Positions 35,492-48,496 of a stretch of 64,000 nt of DNA are shown here, piece by piece (the stretch's first letter is position 1; each line of letters starts with the position of its first letter). This stretch comes from Beta vulgaris subsp. vulgaris (Eukaryota; Streptophyta; Magnoliopsida; Caryophyllales; Amaranthaceae), in NCBI RefSeq assembly GCF_026745355.1, contig NC_079203.1, forward strand, positions 56,716,141-56,780,140, read 5' to 3'. The translations under genes and the position numbers were made by a program. The notes beneath the pieces were generated by a model, which did no database searches, was not told the origin of the DNA, and saw nothing but the letters and a program-made list of their open reading frames with translations.

Positions 35492-38400
35492 TTATTCATG
35501 GATCACCTTCAAAGGGTTCTCATAAGAAGCCTTTTCATTCTTCATGATCATATGGAAAGACTTAGCATGATCTTCCTCAACAATCTCTCTCAACAAAGCA
35601 TCTTCGATCTTCTCGGCTTGCCATTTTGAAGGATCATCCACATGTTCTTCACTGAATATCATACAAGAAACCCATTCTTTCCATGTTGTTCTACCATGCT
35701 TATCTTCCTCCAATGTGCCGTTAACCAAGAGTTGATAAACATACACTATCTTTTCTTGACCGGGCCTGAAAGCCCGAGCAATGGCCTGTTTTTGCTTTGA
35801 GGGGTTCCATTCAGAGTCTAACAAGACCACCCTCGAGGCAGCTGTCAAAGTAATACCTTCAGCACAAGCATTGATAGAAGCAAGTAAAACCTTTGACGGC
35901 CCACCACGTTCCTCAAATTTATCCATTACCCGACCTCTTTCAAAGAGCTCGAGATCCCCTTGAAGGACGAGAACTTCATGACCTTTCCTCCACCCATATA
36001 TCCTCTCGAAAAGCTCGAGGAAGAGGTTTATTGGCGCTATGTTGTGGCAAAAGATCAAAACCTTCTCTCTTCTTATTATAGACCGTTGAACAAGTCCTAG
36101 GACGAATTTCACCTTTGAACCTTTTGTGGGGTCCAGCCTAAACTCGTCAAGGCTCTGGAGCTCCTCCAAGCTAAGGAACTTGTTTGCACAAACTGCAGAT
36201 TTTATCAACCATGGATGGATGGATCCAAGGGTAATCATGAGCTCGAGCTCTAAAGGAAAACCTCGAGCCACATTCATGTGTTTGTGAAGTCTCACAAGAA
36301 TTTCGTGCTGCAAAGGAGTTGGCTTCATCATTAAAGTATAACTTTGAAGGCCGGGCAGGTTCTCTGAGCTCCCACCTTCATATACATCGATAAATTTATT
36401 CGTCATGTTCTTCAACATGTTTAGCCCATCGTCTCTCTCTTCTGTCTCGTTTGAGTTTATCTTCTTTGCAATGATATCCATGAACACCTTCCTTGCTCGG
36501 TTTTCTATGGAAGTTCGCGTTTTATTCTGCCCCTTTATTTTCTTCTTGTACTTCGGGTCCAGCACCCGAAGTACCTCATTCACAAATCTTGGCCTTGCCA
36601 AGCAAAGTGTGTTGAAATACTCACCAAAGTTGTTCTGAAACAAAGTTCCTGAGAGCAAAATTCTGAATTCCGTGTCAACTCTCATCAATGCTTTCCTTAA
36701 TCTTGACTTTGTACTTCTTGGGTTGTGCCCTTCATCAAGTATCAAAATCCCTGGGCTTTCCCTCAGAATTTGACCCATGTACCTACGATGCGCATACTTT
36801 GAGTCTTCTCGCATCAGTGATAAAAAGGAGGTGTAACCCATAAGAAGAACACTAGGGTGAGCATGCCATTTCTGAATTTTCTCCAAGCAATCAAGAACAT
36901 GCATGATATCTCCATTTGGAACAACAGTTGACGAGCAAGTTCCAACTTTCTGCATGTAGATTCTATCCCTATAGGTTCTTCGCCCATGTATTTGATACAC
37001 TGGAACCGGAAATTCCCACTTTATGATTTCCTTATACCATGTATAAAGTGTTGTTTTCGGTGCAAGGACTAAAGGCCTCTTTCCCGGGAATAGCTTCAAG
37101 TAACTTACGAGGAATGCAATGATAAGAAAAGTTTTCCCAGCACCAGGAGTATGAGAAATTACACAACCACCCACTTTCTTGCTTGATGGTTCCATTTCTG
37201 AAGGTATCAAAGACCCTGCAAGATTTCTCCAGAGAAACTCGAATGCTTTCTTTTGATGATCATGTAACTTTTTCTTTATATTTGGAATTAGACCCCAGAC
37301 ATTGTCATTTGATTCAGACACAAGAGTGTCATAGGAAGCGGGGTTATAGACAAGATCAGCGCATGCCTCATCCAGCAGCTTATGCTCTGTATCATCCTTT
37401 TCTATCTTATCACTTCTGTCATGTTTTGCTGTATATCCTGATTGCCGCATCTGAGCACCAGAGACAGCAAAATAAAAGATAAGCAGGCCTTTAAGATGTT
37501 ATACACAAGTTGAAAATATTATCTAAGAAAGTTATCCTCAAATAATTACTTACAAATGGGGGGGAGACATCTCTAATTTCAGTGATTACATATCCACATA
37601 ATCGACATAGAATACCGATCTCATCATCTATGGTGTACACGTGCTGACAAGATCCATCATTTTTGAAGAACTTCTCCACTGGTTCATCAGAATCTGCAGC
37701 CTTTGTATCCTGCACCATTGAATTGCAAAAGCTTAGATATTAAGTACTCCGTGATTTCAATTTTGAGTGTACTTTTAAGATATTGGTACCTCCTCATAAT
37801 ATGCTGAAGCTAAACAAAGTTCCAATTCTCTAAACAACATTTCAGTCTCCGACTCTTCTTCCTCCTCCTCGGGAGCTGGAGCTGCATCAGCAGCAGCCTT
37901 CTTTTCATACATAGCCGATGCTCCTTGAAGGTTCTTCCATGCATCAGTAGAGATTGGCAATTTATTCTCTATTGTCAACTGTATGTTCTTCATGTAAGTT
38001 GATATAAGGTCCTTGTAAACAGATATATCTAATGTTTTCTTCTTTCTTGATGGATCATCAGAGTACTTATCACTCCTAGAAGAAGAAGATATAGGGCGAT
38101 GCTTATTCTTTTGACATTGTTTATATGTCGAGTTCTTTCTACCATATACTGGTCCGTTATCATAATAATCATCCAACTCTGAGATTTTTTTCATGCGTGC
38201 TGTTGTTGATGTTGTTGTTGTCGTCCTGCGCTCTCTAAATCTTCTCTTGTAGAACTTCAAGGGGACATTATCATCATCTATATCGAGAGGATTTTGACGG
38301 ATCTCGTTAAGGAGATGACTTTGTTCCCGAGGCATCTGATTGCTTTCATCTAGCAAAGGAACAATAGCAAGGTGGTCATACTTATCTTGTTTCTCTTTTT

Positions 38401-40719
38401 CAACATTTTTTCCCTTACTCTCTTTCTCTCTTTTGACATATTTCCTCTTCCTCTGTTGGGCATCTCCATCCTTACTCATTTCCTCACTTCGAAAATTCAT
38501 AATGAGATTCTCTTCTTTTGCCTCGACTCCAATCTTTGAAATAAGACGAGTACTTTCCTCAGAATATTCCTCAATAGTCTGTGGAACATTCTGTTGAGGA
38601 TCTTCTAGAACAGAAACATTTGCATCGTCTTCATTTACAAGCACAATGGCTAAATCATCCGGATTCCAAAACTTGTACCCTATTCTGAGTGCCGTAGTAT
38701 CAGTTGCCTCGAGGCCGATCTCACCCAAGTATCGCTCAGGCTGTACATTCCTACGTTTTGATCGCCTTAATTCTGTAAGCTCGTATCTTTCAAGTGGGTC
38801 CTCTTCCTCCGTCACCTCTTGCACAGGTGGCGCCTCATCTTTGGCCACCGGAACAAATGGAAAAACAGTTGAGATTGTAGTTTCACCATCTATCCTGAAA
38901 TTTACACCACTTAGCTGGACAGAACTTGAGTAAGGGCTGAAGTTTGTGTCCAATATTTGATAGACTAGCTTCTTTTCTATTGATCTTACATCAAACACAG
39001 TCTGCTTCTGAACTGACGCAACGAGCAGCCAAGTAACATCAGAAGCAAACTTTGATAGAAATAATTTAGTCCTTGACAATGATGTGCAATCTTCTGCAAG
39101 GTGCCACCTATAGTGTGTATTTTCAGAAGGCTTTTGCTCTAGAACTTGAAAGATAGATATTTCACTAATCCCAATAGTTTCGACTTCCTTGCTTAGTTTT
39201 CTTCTGTCTGTTCCAGTATCGTCGTTGATGTAGTAGAATTTGATGTAAAACTTGCAGTTGCATTCAGATTCATGTGGTGTCCTCTCGATGGAAGTTATTC
39301 TAGCATCAAACCATCCCTACATTGGAAGAGAGTAGTAGGTCAACTATGTTATCAGTTCAAGGCTCTTAAACTTACTAAAAATTAAAATTCAGAAAGGCCA
39401 AAAAGTTCAGGTTAGTTTCAAAATTCCCAAGATAAGGGTATTTCAGGTGAAGCGAAAAGAGCCTTATTTTTGGAATTCTAAAACTCCAGTTCACAGGTAC
39501 TACAAACAAAAGTACAGGGAATAATGTAAGTAGAGGTTTCAGTACCCAAGTTAACAACAAGTTAGCAAACTTCATAACACTTGGAATTACCTGACATTTT
39601 GTCATTTACAAAACAATAAGGGACCTAGAACACATTGAACCCTACTTGGAGAACAAGTTGATTCAGCATTGATTGAATGAGAAAATTGAAGCGTTAAAAT
39701 AGTAAGAGAACTAGCATACACATCGAACCCTACTTGAAAAACAAGTTAATTCAGCATTGACCTGAGGAGTTAGGAGGACTCCGCAAATGCTTGAAAACAA
39801 CCGGAATAACATGTTGGCAAATAACATTTATGATCCATTTGGTAGCCGGTAATAAATGATAGTAATGAAAATGAATTCAGGTAATTTTATTTTATTCTTA
39901 AAAGTCTCATGTCAAATGTTCATATTAGTGCTTGTCGACCCCCGATATCTATTTTTCTTCATAAACTTCCCGTACCACTCTAGAGTTGGTATAGAGAGGT
40001 ACTGAAAACCTATTGAAGAAAGACACAAGTTTGGAAATGGATTTGTATCAACATGGATATTGACATGAGAGTTTCCTTCCAAAGTTATGCATAAATTTCA
40101 TTACCTTTACCAATCAAATAATCCATTAATAACCTCAATCTGATCATGCCATCTTAGCATCTTTAACTGACAATGTATAAAATACAACACCTACCGCAAA
40201 AGATGTTGCAACATGAAAACTATAAGAATTCACACCTAAAAAATGGACATTAATGAATTCGTTCAATAATGAGCCACTTTTTGCTTACTGAGGGGGAGTC
40301 TTCAGATGATTCGTCTGAATTATCAGATGCGGAAAACACAGAAACATCAGCACCGGGTCTTAGTACACAGGTGCAGTCCGTCATAGTTGCTCGTCTTGGC
40401 CGCAACCTTAGGGTAGAGAGGAAACTCTTTTCCTCGAATAAATATCCGAGGTCCAAGAAGCTAAAGGTTATTGTCCCACAGCTGATTCTTAAGCGATCCA
40501 CAGTTTTCCACAAACCTTGATAGAAGACCTCAAAGGCTGCAACACAGTAGAAATAAATAACAAAATCAGAATGTTCGATTTTATCATTTCAATCTATTTT
40601 CTGTCTCCCATTGAATATTTGGTATAAAAGCATATAGCACCACAGAAGATGTATAAGCAATTATACTTACCATGGTCATCGAAAGGATGTAAGGACCGAT
40701 GAAGACTTCGTCTCCTCAT
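35492..40719 (-). CDS. CLASSY1/2-type SNF2 chromatin remodeller
   Basis: Five coding exons on the - strand: 40719-40671, 40536-40289, 39316-37790, 37709-37554 and 37450-35492, giving 1,312 aa with matching phases. CLSY proteins are plant-specific SNF2-like ATPases that bring RNA polymerase IV to target loci for 24-nt siRNA production in RNA-directed DNA methylation. The N-terminal part (FEVFYQGLWKTV, RATMTDCTCVLRPG, VTWLLVASV) and the ELRRSKR patch fit CLSY1/2 rather than CLSY3/4. The middle (about residues 270-600) is charged and low in complexity. A Cys cluster with GILCRLCGYV (around 640-650) precedes the ATPase. GAGKT is at 763-767, DEGH at 899-902 (the Walker B variant of this family), and helicase motif VI QAIARAFRPGQ at 1215-1225. 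The length and the ending HMIMKNEKAS agree with CLSY1. It appears intact. Transcription probably starts near 42.6 kb. Confidence 0.95.
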
Positions 40720-42650
40720 TGTATTCCCTTTATGTGCTTAAATTGAAAGTATTGTCAGAAATTTATTGGGCCTCTGGATTATGAAATATCATAGATTAGC
40801 CTGTCAGAAAATAAACCCTGTCGAAGCGCACAATTGTTCATAACAATTTGCTACAATATGCTGAATAGAGTTTAACTTATACTACCGGTATTAAAAAAAA
40901 GTTGAATACAATATGTTGCATAATCATTCTTCAACTATTGTTCAACAACAAAAGATAAAATAGGCAAAAGAAAAACAATGAAGCAACTTAATGGTAGCGA
41001 GTTCGATTCCTAAGCAATTTATCTTTTTACCTCTCAAAACGATGTAAGTTTAAGCATTATTAATTATCCAAGAGGTTTATATTCATTCCTTTTTAATCTC
41101 CCTTATTACCAAACCACTGAAATCAGGAAAGTATCATATATTCATCAGTCTTCCCTTGTTTGCTAGCCTTTGCCAACTTATTGCAATATCAATTGTGTGG
41201 ACATTTCCACTTACAGAAGTCCCACACTAATTTAACACTCCTCTGCCTAGTTGCTACATCTGCTTTTTCACGTTTACCAAGACATGTAAACTTACCATAG
41301 ACATTGATATTAGACTTCCCCTGCAAAATTACGCTAAAAGTCACGGCCATTACTTCCAATTACTACCACTAACCAAACAGGCCGTAAAAGCTGACTATAG
41401 ACATTAAAGTTACCGCCATCTATTACCACCTGCCATACTGGTTTTTTAAGTTATGGTTGCACACGTCCGAGATCAAAAAGTTCCACTAAAGCATAGAATG
41501 AATGGCTAACTAATAGTATGAAGTCAAATTCATCTCTAAAAACATGCTAGTGATTAAAATGGTGTGCAAAGAAGACGTCACAAACAATTTGTGATCAAAG
41601 AGACCAAATTTTTCTTTAGCAACAATGTTTAAAATCGAATCTTGTCTACATCATTACAGTTAACGCTCGCTCTTTACGAACCCATGATGATACCCCACCT
41701 AGACCTAGTTATGGACTTATGGTCATATAGTACCCCTAACATCTTGAGACTTTGACAATAAATACAAGGTGGACCTCAACATTCATACATCTAATGATGG
41801 CATCAAATGATACCCCACCCCTCAACCAAAAAAAAATTAATTAATTAATATGAAACAGAAATGAAAGGTTTAACAGTCTTACACGAGAACCACAGGGAGA
41901 TGTCAGCAGCAACAGAGGACCTGGTAAACTCCTTCACTTCACCTACCAAAATCATCAACAATACAAAATATTGAATTTAAGAAATAGGGTTTTAAAAGAA
42001 ACTCAATCCCACCTTAGAAAATAATTAATATAAAATCTGCTCACCCAAAAAAAAAAACAGCTCTAGAGAATCGATTAAAGAGAAAAAAAGATGCTCTGTT
42101 TTTGTGGCAATTAAAAGTAAAGCAGAGAAAGATTATTACTTGAAAAGGCTAGGAAATACTAAGGCATTAAAAGGTATAAAATTACACAAAAATGGAAATG
42201 AATCCATAATCAGAAATTAGCAACTATATAAAAAAAAAAAAAGAAAAAAAAGAAATACACAATCAAAACTCAAAGAATCCAAAGAAATATTTTTAAAAAC
42301 GATTATATATACATAAAAATTAAAACAGAGCACCCCTGTATTTAACAGTATGAAAATCACCTTAATGATTTTATACAAACTGAACCCACTAATGATCATA
42401 ATCAAATTGAGCTAAAAAGGAATAGAATTAATGCATGAAATCGAATCAAATAATTAAAACATAACCAACAAAAAATGAAGTACCTGGGTATGATGAAATT
42501 AGTACCAAAAAATCTCAGCATAAATGTAAAATGGAAGTTTATTTTAATTTTGTTGGTGAGAATACTGAACTAATAGTAGTATGATAGAAGAGAGAGAAAA
42601 AAAGCGGAGAAATCAAAGGTAAAAAGTGGCACAGAATTTGGGATTGGGAT
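40720..42650 (-). other. Probable 5' UTR exons and introns of the CLSY gene
   Basis: Between the start codon and the next promoter-like region the - strand shows splice signals without coding potential. For example, a candidate non-coding exon at about 41886-41944 is bounded by GGTAG| and |GTAAGA, and a donor-like CCCAG|GTACTT lies at about 42484. This suggests a leader with one or more introns. Open frames here are short and unrecognised. Confidence 0.4.
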
Positions 42651-45600
42651 TCTCTTTTATGTAAATGAGTTGTCTTTTAGTAAGGAGTTTTATGCATCAA
42701 AACACGGGAAAAAGTTGGGAGTGGCGAAGTGAAGTGAAGCAAAAATGCACAATTGCAAATTGCAAAGAAGAAGAGAGATGTTTTTGTTTTTGTTATTGTT
42801 AATGGGGAGAAAAGAAAGTCGTTGGGAATCCCGCGGTAAAAGGACTACCCTGTCCCTTCTTGTTATTGCTCCCTCCTTTTTCTCTTCACCTTTCTTGAAG
42901 TTTGAGAATAATTTTTTTTTTTTTTTTTGGTTTTGGATGGAGGAGATAAGATAATGTTACTAAATTATGGTATTGTAAGTTCTTATTGATTGTATGGATT
43001 ATGGAGTATTTTTTACTCCAAAGTTCTTTTGAAATGGTGGGATTTGGTAAGTTTTGAATTTTGATTAGCAAAAAATAGGGTGGTTAGGGGGAGTTGAGAG
43101 GGTAGTGAACTAGTGATTGGAATGTGGTGTACTTGTGTTGAAATGTTATCTTGTGCAAGAGAAGATTGTAGGAATAACCCTTTTTTTTATTTCGTTTAAT
43201 GTAGTTGGTTGTTAACTGAATGTATTGTACTGTTATAGTAGTGTTTGGTGAAAGTATTGATGAAATGCTTGTAATTTGAGAAAGGGTTTATACTTTTATG
43301 TCTCTGATTTACCTACCTCTATTTAATAAACTTCTTTATTATGCCCTCTATATTTGTAGTATTTGGAGATGAATGATTGTAGAATAATAAGGAATTGATA
43401 AAAAATAATATATAAAAAGCCACTTTAAATCGCAATACAAGGAGAAGGGTGAGGTGTAAGAATTGAATGGTAGGTATTAATATGATGGTGAAATGTTACT
43501 GTGCAATGAAATAACATTAAATTATATATATTTGGTTGAGGTAATGTCATAATCAATCGTTATTTGTTAGTTACAAGTATTATTGGAATAATATGTTGGA
43601 TAAAATCATTGTAGCATATGATTAAGAATTTTCTACTTGCACGTGTTCATGGTACTTTTTTTTTTTTTTTAGTCCCACTAGAAATTCTTTTGTAAGAAGA
43701 AGGACCATAGTGGACCAACACCCCTCGCTGATTCGCTAGCACAGCGCAGTAGGTGGTGAGGTTCAAATTTCTGGCTTCAAAGTCACAAGACTAGTTTTCC
43801 ACCACCTCCACCATGGTACTTACCTCTATTTAATATTGGTGAAGTATAAATTGGTGAAGTTTTGTTGTACAGGATGGAGAAAGAATATTAGAGTATGAGT
43901 ATTTGGACATACAAGGTGTACAATAACATCTTTTATCCACCAATTTGTTACAAACTCATTGCTTTTCATATCAGATAAAACAGTGACATTAGTAACCTAT
44001 AATTAGAGTAAGCAAGTGTTTAAGTTAGTACAATGATTTGAGTGCGTGACATGAAATTTTATGTTTTTTCTTTTACTAATATACCTCCACACCGAATAAA
44101 TATAATTTAATCACAATATATGTTATCACTCACTAAATGCAATAATATAGAGTGTCCATCAACCTAGTGACTACTTAAATTTGATAGTTAATATTCCATG
44201 TACATTGCGAAAGAGCATGGAAGAAATATTTTTCAAGATTTGATGAAAGGGGATGTTATGTCTCTACCTATAATTTTATACTCCCTTGCTGCTTGTTCAA
44301 CCTTTTTTTCGGATGGTTAGACTTAGAGCATATTACCTTATTTGGACAAAGATAAACTTTTCTTATTTTTACAGAAGTTCTCTAAACTTTTTTCTTTAAT
44401 CATTTATGAACTTTCTGAACTTCTCTTATTTTTCTAAGCTCTTCTTATTTTATGTTTGAATTTTTCTTCTTATTTTTCAAAACTTGTATGAATTTTTCTT
44501 ATTTTGTTAAAAATAAGCAAAAATAAAATGAAAAGAGTAGACCTTAAATATGAAGAATATGTATATATTCAATTGTGAAATAGAAGAGTAGTAAGCCTCA
44601 TTTTAATTATCATTACATAAATAATGCAATAAACTCCTTTTTTTCATTATCTCATCTCAAAAAGAGCTATTCATGCTCGGACCTAATCCACACTAATATT
44701 ATTGTGGATCAAAGTCACTATTTGATCCTTTTCTTCATATAGTAATCTTTTAAAATCTTAAGTGATACCGGTTCACTATTATCTAATATAATAATTTTTT
44801 CTCACATAGTCATCGTCTACAATTTATACCTACTCCTCCTTTGTGTTAATTTGTTTTTGAAGTAGTAATTTTTTTGTAAATAACATGTAGTAGCATTATA
44901 TTTATACTAATTTAGTGTGCACTAGTTCCATATAAGTTTTTTACTCTCATCAATTATTTATCCACATTTAGTTATTTTTGGAAAAATTAAAATCTTCATC
45001 GGTCCAAATGGGTTGATTGCCTAAAAAGTAAAAAGTGGGTTCATCTTGTTAGTATATTTGGACAGCAGAAAGCGACGGTTCAGATTAATGGGACCTGCAG
45101 ATAATATCTAAAGGGAAAAAGCTATACAATAATCCCAACAAATTTATAATTCTGACTAAAATTGATAATGTCTCGACTATAAAAGTGTGAATTGTGTCCT
45201 TCAAAAAACCAAAAAAAAGTGTGAATTGTGAATGAACGAAGACCTGAAAGTGACTTGACTGCACCATTATTCGTAAATTATTATGCTCCTATAAACTATA
45301 ATAAGCTATGGAAATTGAAAAGTATAGACTTTTGTTTTCCTATTTTCTCAGCAGAAAGTTGGATATTCTTTTAATCTTTTTCCTTATGGTCTACAATCTA
45401 CATAGCACATAGGTGTTGGATTAAAGTCTAAAGATATTACAAATGAGGCCCATCTTTTTGGTTTTGCGCATCGAATCACTTTATCATTTTCAGAAAATGT
45501 TGAAATTCACATTCACTAGCATATGCATATCGAATTGAAACATGAAAAGTACTTCATCTAATTGCTTCAACTATTTTATGTGGTAGATAGGTAATAGGAT

Positions 45601-46430
45601 GCATTTAACTTGGAGTTTTCAATTACTAGCTCTTTGTTAGAGATAGATATATCATTTTCACTATTGTATATATCACATAATTATGGAACTTCGTATTTGA
45701 GATTTAAGTTCCCATCCAACTTTCCTGGGTAATTAATATTATTTTACTTGATTTCTTTGACCAAGTGATGTTGTTGGGTATCTACATTCAATGTTTGACA
45801 TTTATATTCATGGTTTAATTGAAGCATTATTAATATAGTAAAGCTAAATTTTAGGCTCATATGTAAATGTAATCAAACGAAGTAGATAGGTCATGTATTG
45901 CAAAGTTTTACTGATTTCAACCACTCCAAACTCCGGAATGAGCCACTAGATTCAAAAGTTATGTGATATGCAATATACATGCCGTCACAATCATCAAATG
46001 AGTAACTATAATTACAAGTCATAGATATTTGGAATGTTATCCAAGAGCTTCGATTAGTCTGTAGATCCTCTGAGCAATTACGAGTTTCATGCAATTTTAT
46101 TCAGTTATGAACTTTAGTTTTTTTTTTTAGGGAACGTCATAAAATTAGTTTCTAGGTTGTAGAGATAGGATATTAAGACCATTTAAGCGGTTCGCAAAAA
46201 TTCTAAAAACCATGGGGAGAAGCAGAAAGCTATCTAACTGTTCAAAAATAAACTCGTAAGTTCGATTGGTAAAAGATGAAAGCAACTACAATGGAAAGCT
46301 ACAACCTTTGTAACTTTGTTTTCCACATCAAAATTCAAAGCTAAAACTTCTTCCAATGGAGAGTCATAACCACTAATTATATCTACAGGTCCCACATGTC
46401 ATCACGATTTCAACAATTTTTAACACACAA
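42651..46430. other. Gene-free spacer
   Basis: Contains a run of about 19 T at 42910-42930 and a repeat at about 43660-43820 (gaccaacacccctcgctgat ... gaggttcaaatttc) that resembles 21200-21395. It also has AT-rich sequence with many copies of cttatttt around 44340-44520. No gene is supported. Confidence 0.45.
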
Positions 46431-46695
46431 CTAGTTATTAGGCCCGGGCAATGCCCCCGGTAAGAAAAATTTTCATTTATTAATATTGTACTTAGATATG
46501 ATAACACTAAATACAACTTGGTCTAGTGATTAAAACTTTAGTACATGAACTTGAGGTCATGGGATCAAAACTCTATACTATGCAATTTCTAAATTTTTTT
46601 ATTGTACATGGATTACATGAACTAAAACTCCCTAGGGAGAGCGCCACGTGGCACCGTTCCTCGTTCACGCACGCCTTTTAATATATTAGTATAGA
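46431..46695 (-). mobile_element. Small non-autonomous Helitron (265 bp)
   Basis: On the - strand it begins TCTATACTAATATATTAAAA after an A and ends GGGGGCATTGCCCGGGCCTA ATAACTAG before a T. A well-kept 3' palindrome (CCGGGGGCATTGCCCGG) sits just inside the terminus. It is the same family as 22369-22640 and less decayed. On the + strand it holds the tRNA-like module ACTTGGTCTAGTGATTAAAA ... GGTCATGGGATCAAAACTC. Confidence 0.85.
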
Positions 46696-48496
46696 TTTAT
46701 ACTTGTGGTAAGTAATAAGGTACGGGGGGGGGGGGTTCAAAATGACATAAACCAAAGCAATAAGCTTTGTAGAGTAACAAGTTTTGGCCAAGCTACAACT
46801 CTTATTCTTCACGAGCAATAGAACTACAAGCTCCAAGAATTTCATAGTTGCAGGTTGGTCTTTTGCCAAACCGTTGCAGTGGACATAATATCTCGTCTTT
46901 CCTACAAGTAAATTTTGGGCCAACCTGAACCTTTTGTCCCCTCTCCAAACCTTGAATAGAAAACAAAAATGAGAAAAATTGGTCGAACATACATTTCAGT
47001 GATAAAGAATTTACTGTTGCTTCATGGTTCTGCTTTATCCCTAAAACACCAACTAAAATCTCCTCCTGCTAGCTAACAAAAGTCTACGAGTCTCCAATTA
47101 TTCTACCAGAAATATGACAGTTTCTTTCAAATGCCCCTCTAGATATACATCAACAAAATGATGTTACAATAGAAACCCCTCCTTCTATAACCCAAGATTT
47201 TATAAAATGCATGTTAGCTCTAAGAGAAGTCCATCTTGTTTTTGTTTTATCAAGACGTCTACCCTTAAAGAAATGAATGTTTACACCCATAGCCCCCATG
47301 TTTAAATAGCTAATCTTGTTCTTGATATCTTTGTTATGTGGTATTTGTTTACTCTCAAGGATGTTATTCAAGTTTTAGTCAATGCAAATATTCTCAATGT
47401 CACTAGAAAAAAAGCTTATGTCAACAACAACAATAATTAGCTTCAAGATTGTGATATACTAACCTCCGTTTTTTTATAAGTGACATATTTCTCCTTTTTA
47501 TGTGAGAGCTTTTTGAAAAAAGTGTATAACTTATTAAAAAACGGAGAAAGTAATATGTATTTAGTTGAGAGATGAGCGACAACCCATTCAAACACTGAAG
47601 GCATGGATTAGAACCACGAAAGCCAGATTATTTGCGTCTGGCCTGGAAAATTGTTTGGGCATATGTATCAGTTCTCAACAAATGAACACGATAATAAAAG
47701 TTGCACTCAGAGGCCAATGCGTTCAATTTTTTTGGGTCGAACCTATTGAACGGAAACCTCGCATATGTCAACTTGCTACTGGAAAGCGGGTTGGCTGTTG
47801 CAGTACAAGTAGTTAAGTACCCAATTGATATGAGGACTTTTTAAGACACTGTCAACAAGTGAGGTACAATTACAAAGAGCATCACTGTGGCGATATGTAA
47901 GACACATACAGATTTGGGTCTATGCATAGAGGTCAGATTTGTGATCGACATAATAACACAACCAACAACCATTCGTTAACACAAGGGCCAAGGCAGATGG
48001 AAAGGCGTTAGCAAAACTCCTGCATTGCTCAGGAGGTCAGCCTTCTGTCCGAAGAATATCGGCTTCGAACTTGGTCCAAAAGACCATCAAAAAACACATA
48101 AAATGACACTACCATAAGCAGAAAGTTGGAAAAAGCTCTAAGAAAATGACGCAAGTCTCATTGTTAAAGTCAGTAAAGCTTCGTTGTTAAACTCTATACA
48201 AAAAAGAATAGGCAACAAGGTTCCAAAAGATCAAAAGAACAAAGCTTAATTCTCTCGTGTATCAAAAACTTACAGAGAACAATAAGCTTCAGTTAACATC
48301 ATCATCAAGTTAATAACAACGAGTTCGTACTTCGCCCAATAGCGAACCAACTAGAACAGAACTCCAGCGACCATAGACACCACAATACCTTCCTGAGTAG
48401 AACCAATTCAAACTTCAAAAGTCTACAATTACCGCTGCTTCTTCACCCTTACTTCCACTATAGCTACTCCATATTTACAGTTTGCAGGTTAACTCG
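46696..48496. other. Spacer downstream of the DREB2 gene
   Basis: Includes a 12-base G run at 46724-46735 and a short MITE (47462-47550). An 83-codon open frame on the + strand at 47565-47816 matches no family I know and is probably chance. The segment next to 48496 should contain the DREB2 3' UTR. Confidence 0.5.
47462..47550. mobile_element. Very short Stowaway-like MITE (89 bp)
   Basis: Nearly a full palindrome: acctccgtttttttataagt at the left and ttattaaaaaacggagaaag at the right, with TA on both sides (47460-47461 and 47551-47552). It is probably an internally deleted relative of the longer elements. Confidence 0.65.

Noticed and set aside
36405..38933. Open frames of 60-99 codons on the + strand across the CLSY gene
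   Set aside because: They are antisense shadows of strongly conserved coding exons.
39836..40125. Possible PIF/Harbinger-like MITE in CLSY intron 2 (catttggtagccggtaat ... attacctttaccaatcaaat)
   Set aside because: Only weak inverted similarity and no clear 3-bp target duplication.
47565..47816. 83-codon open frame downstream of DREB2
   Set aside because: Unrecognised sequence, no promoter or splice signals, flanked by MITE sequence; not enough to call a gene.
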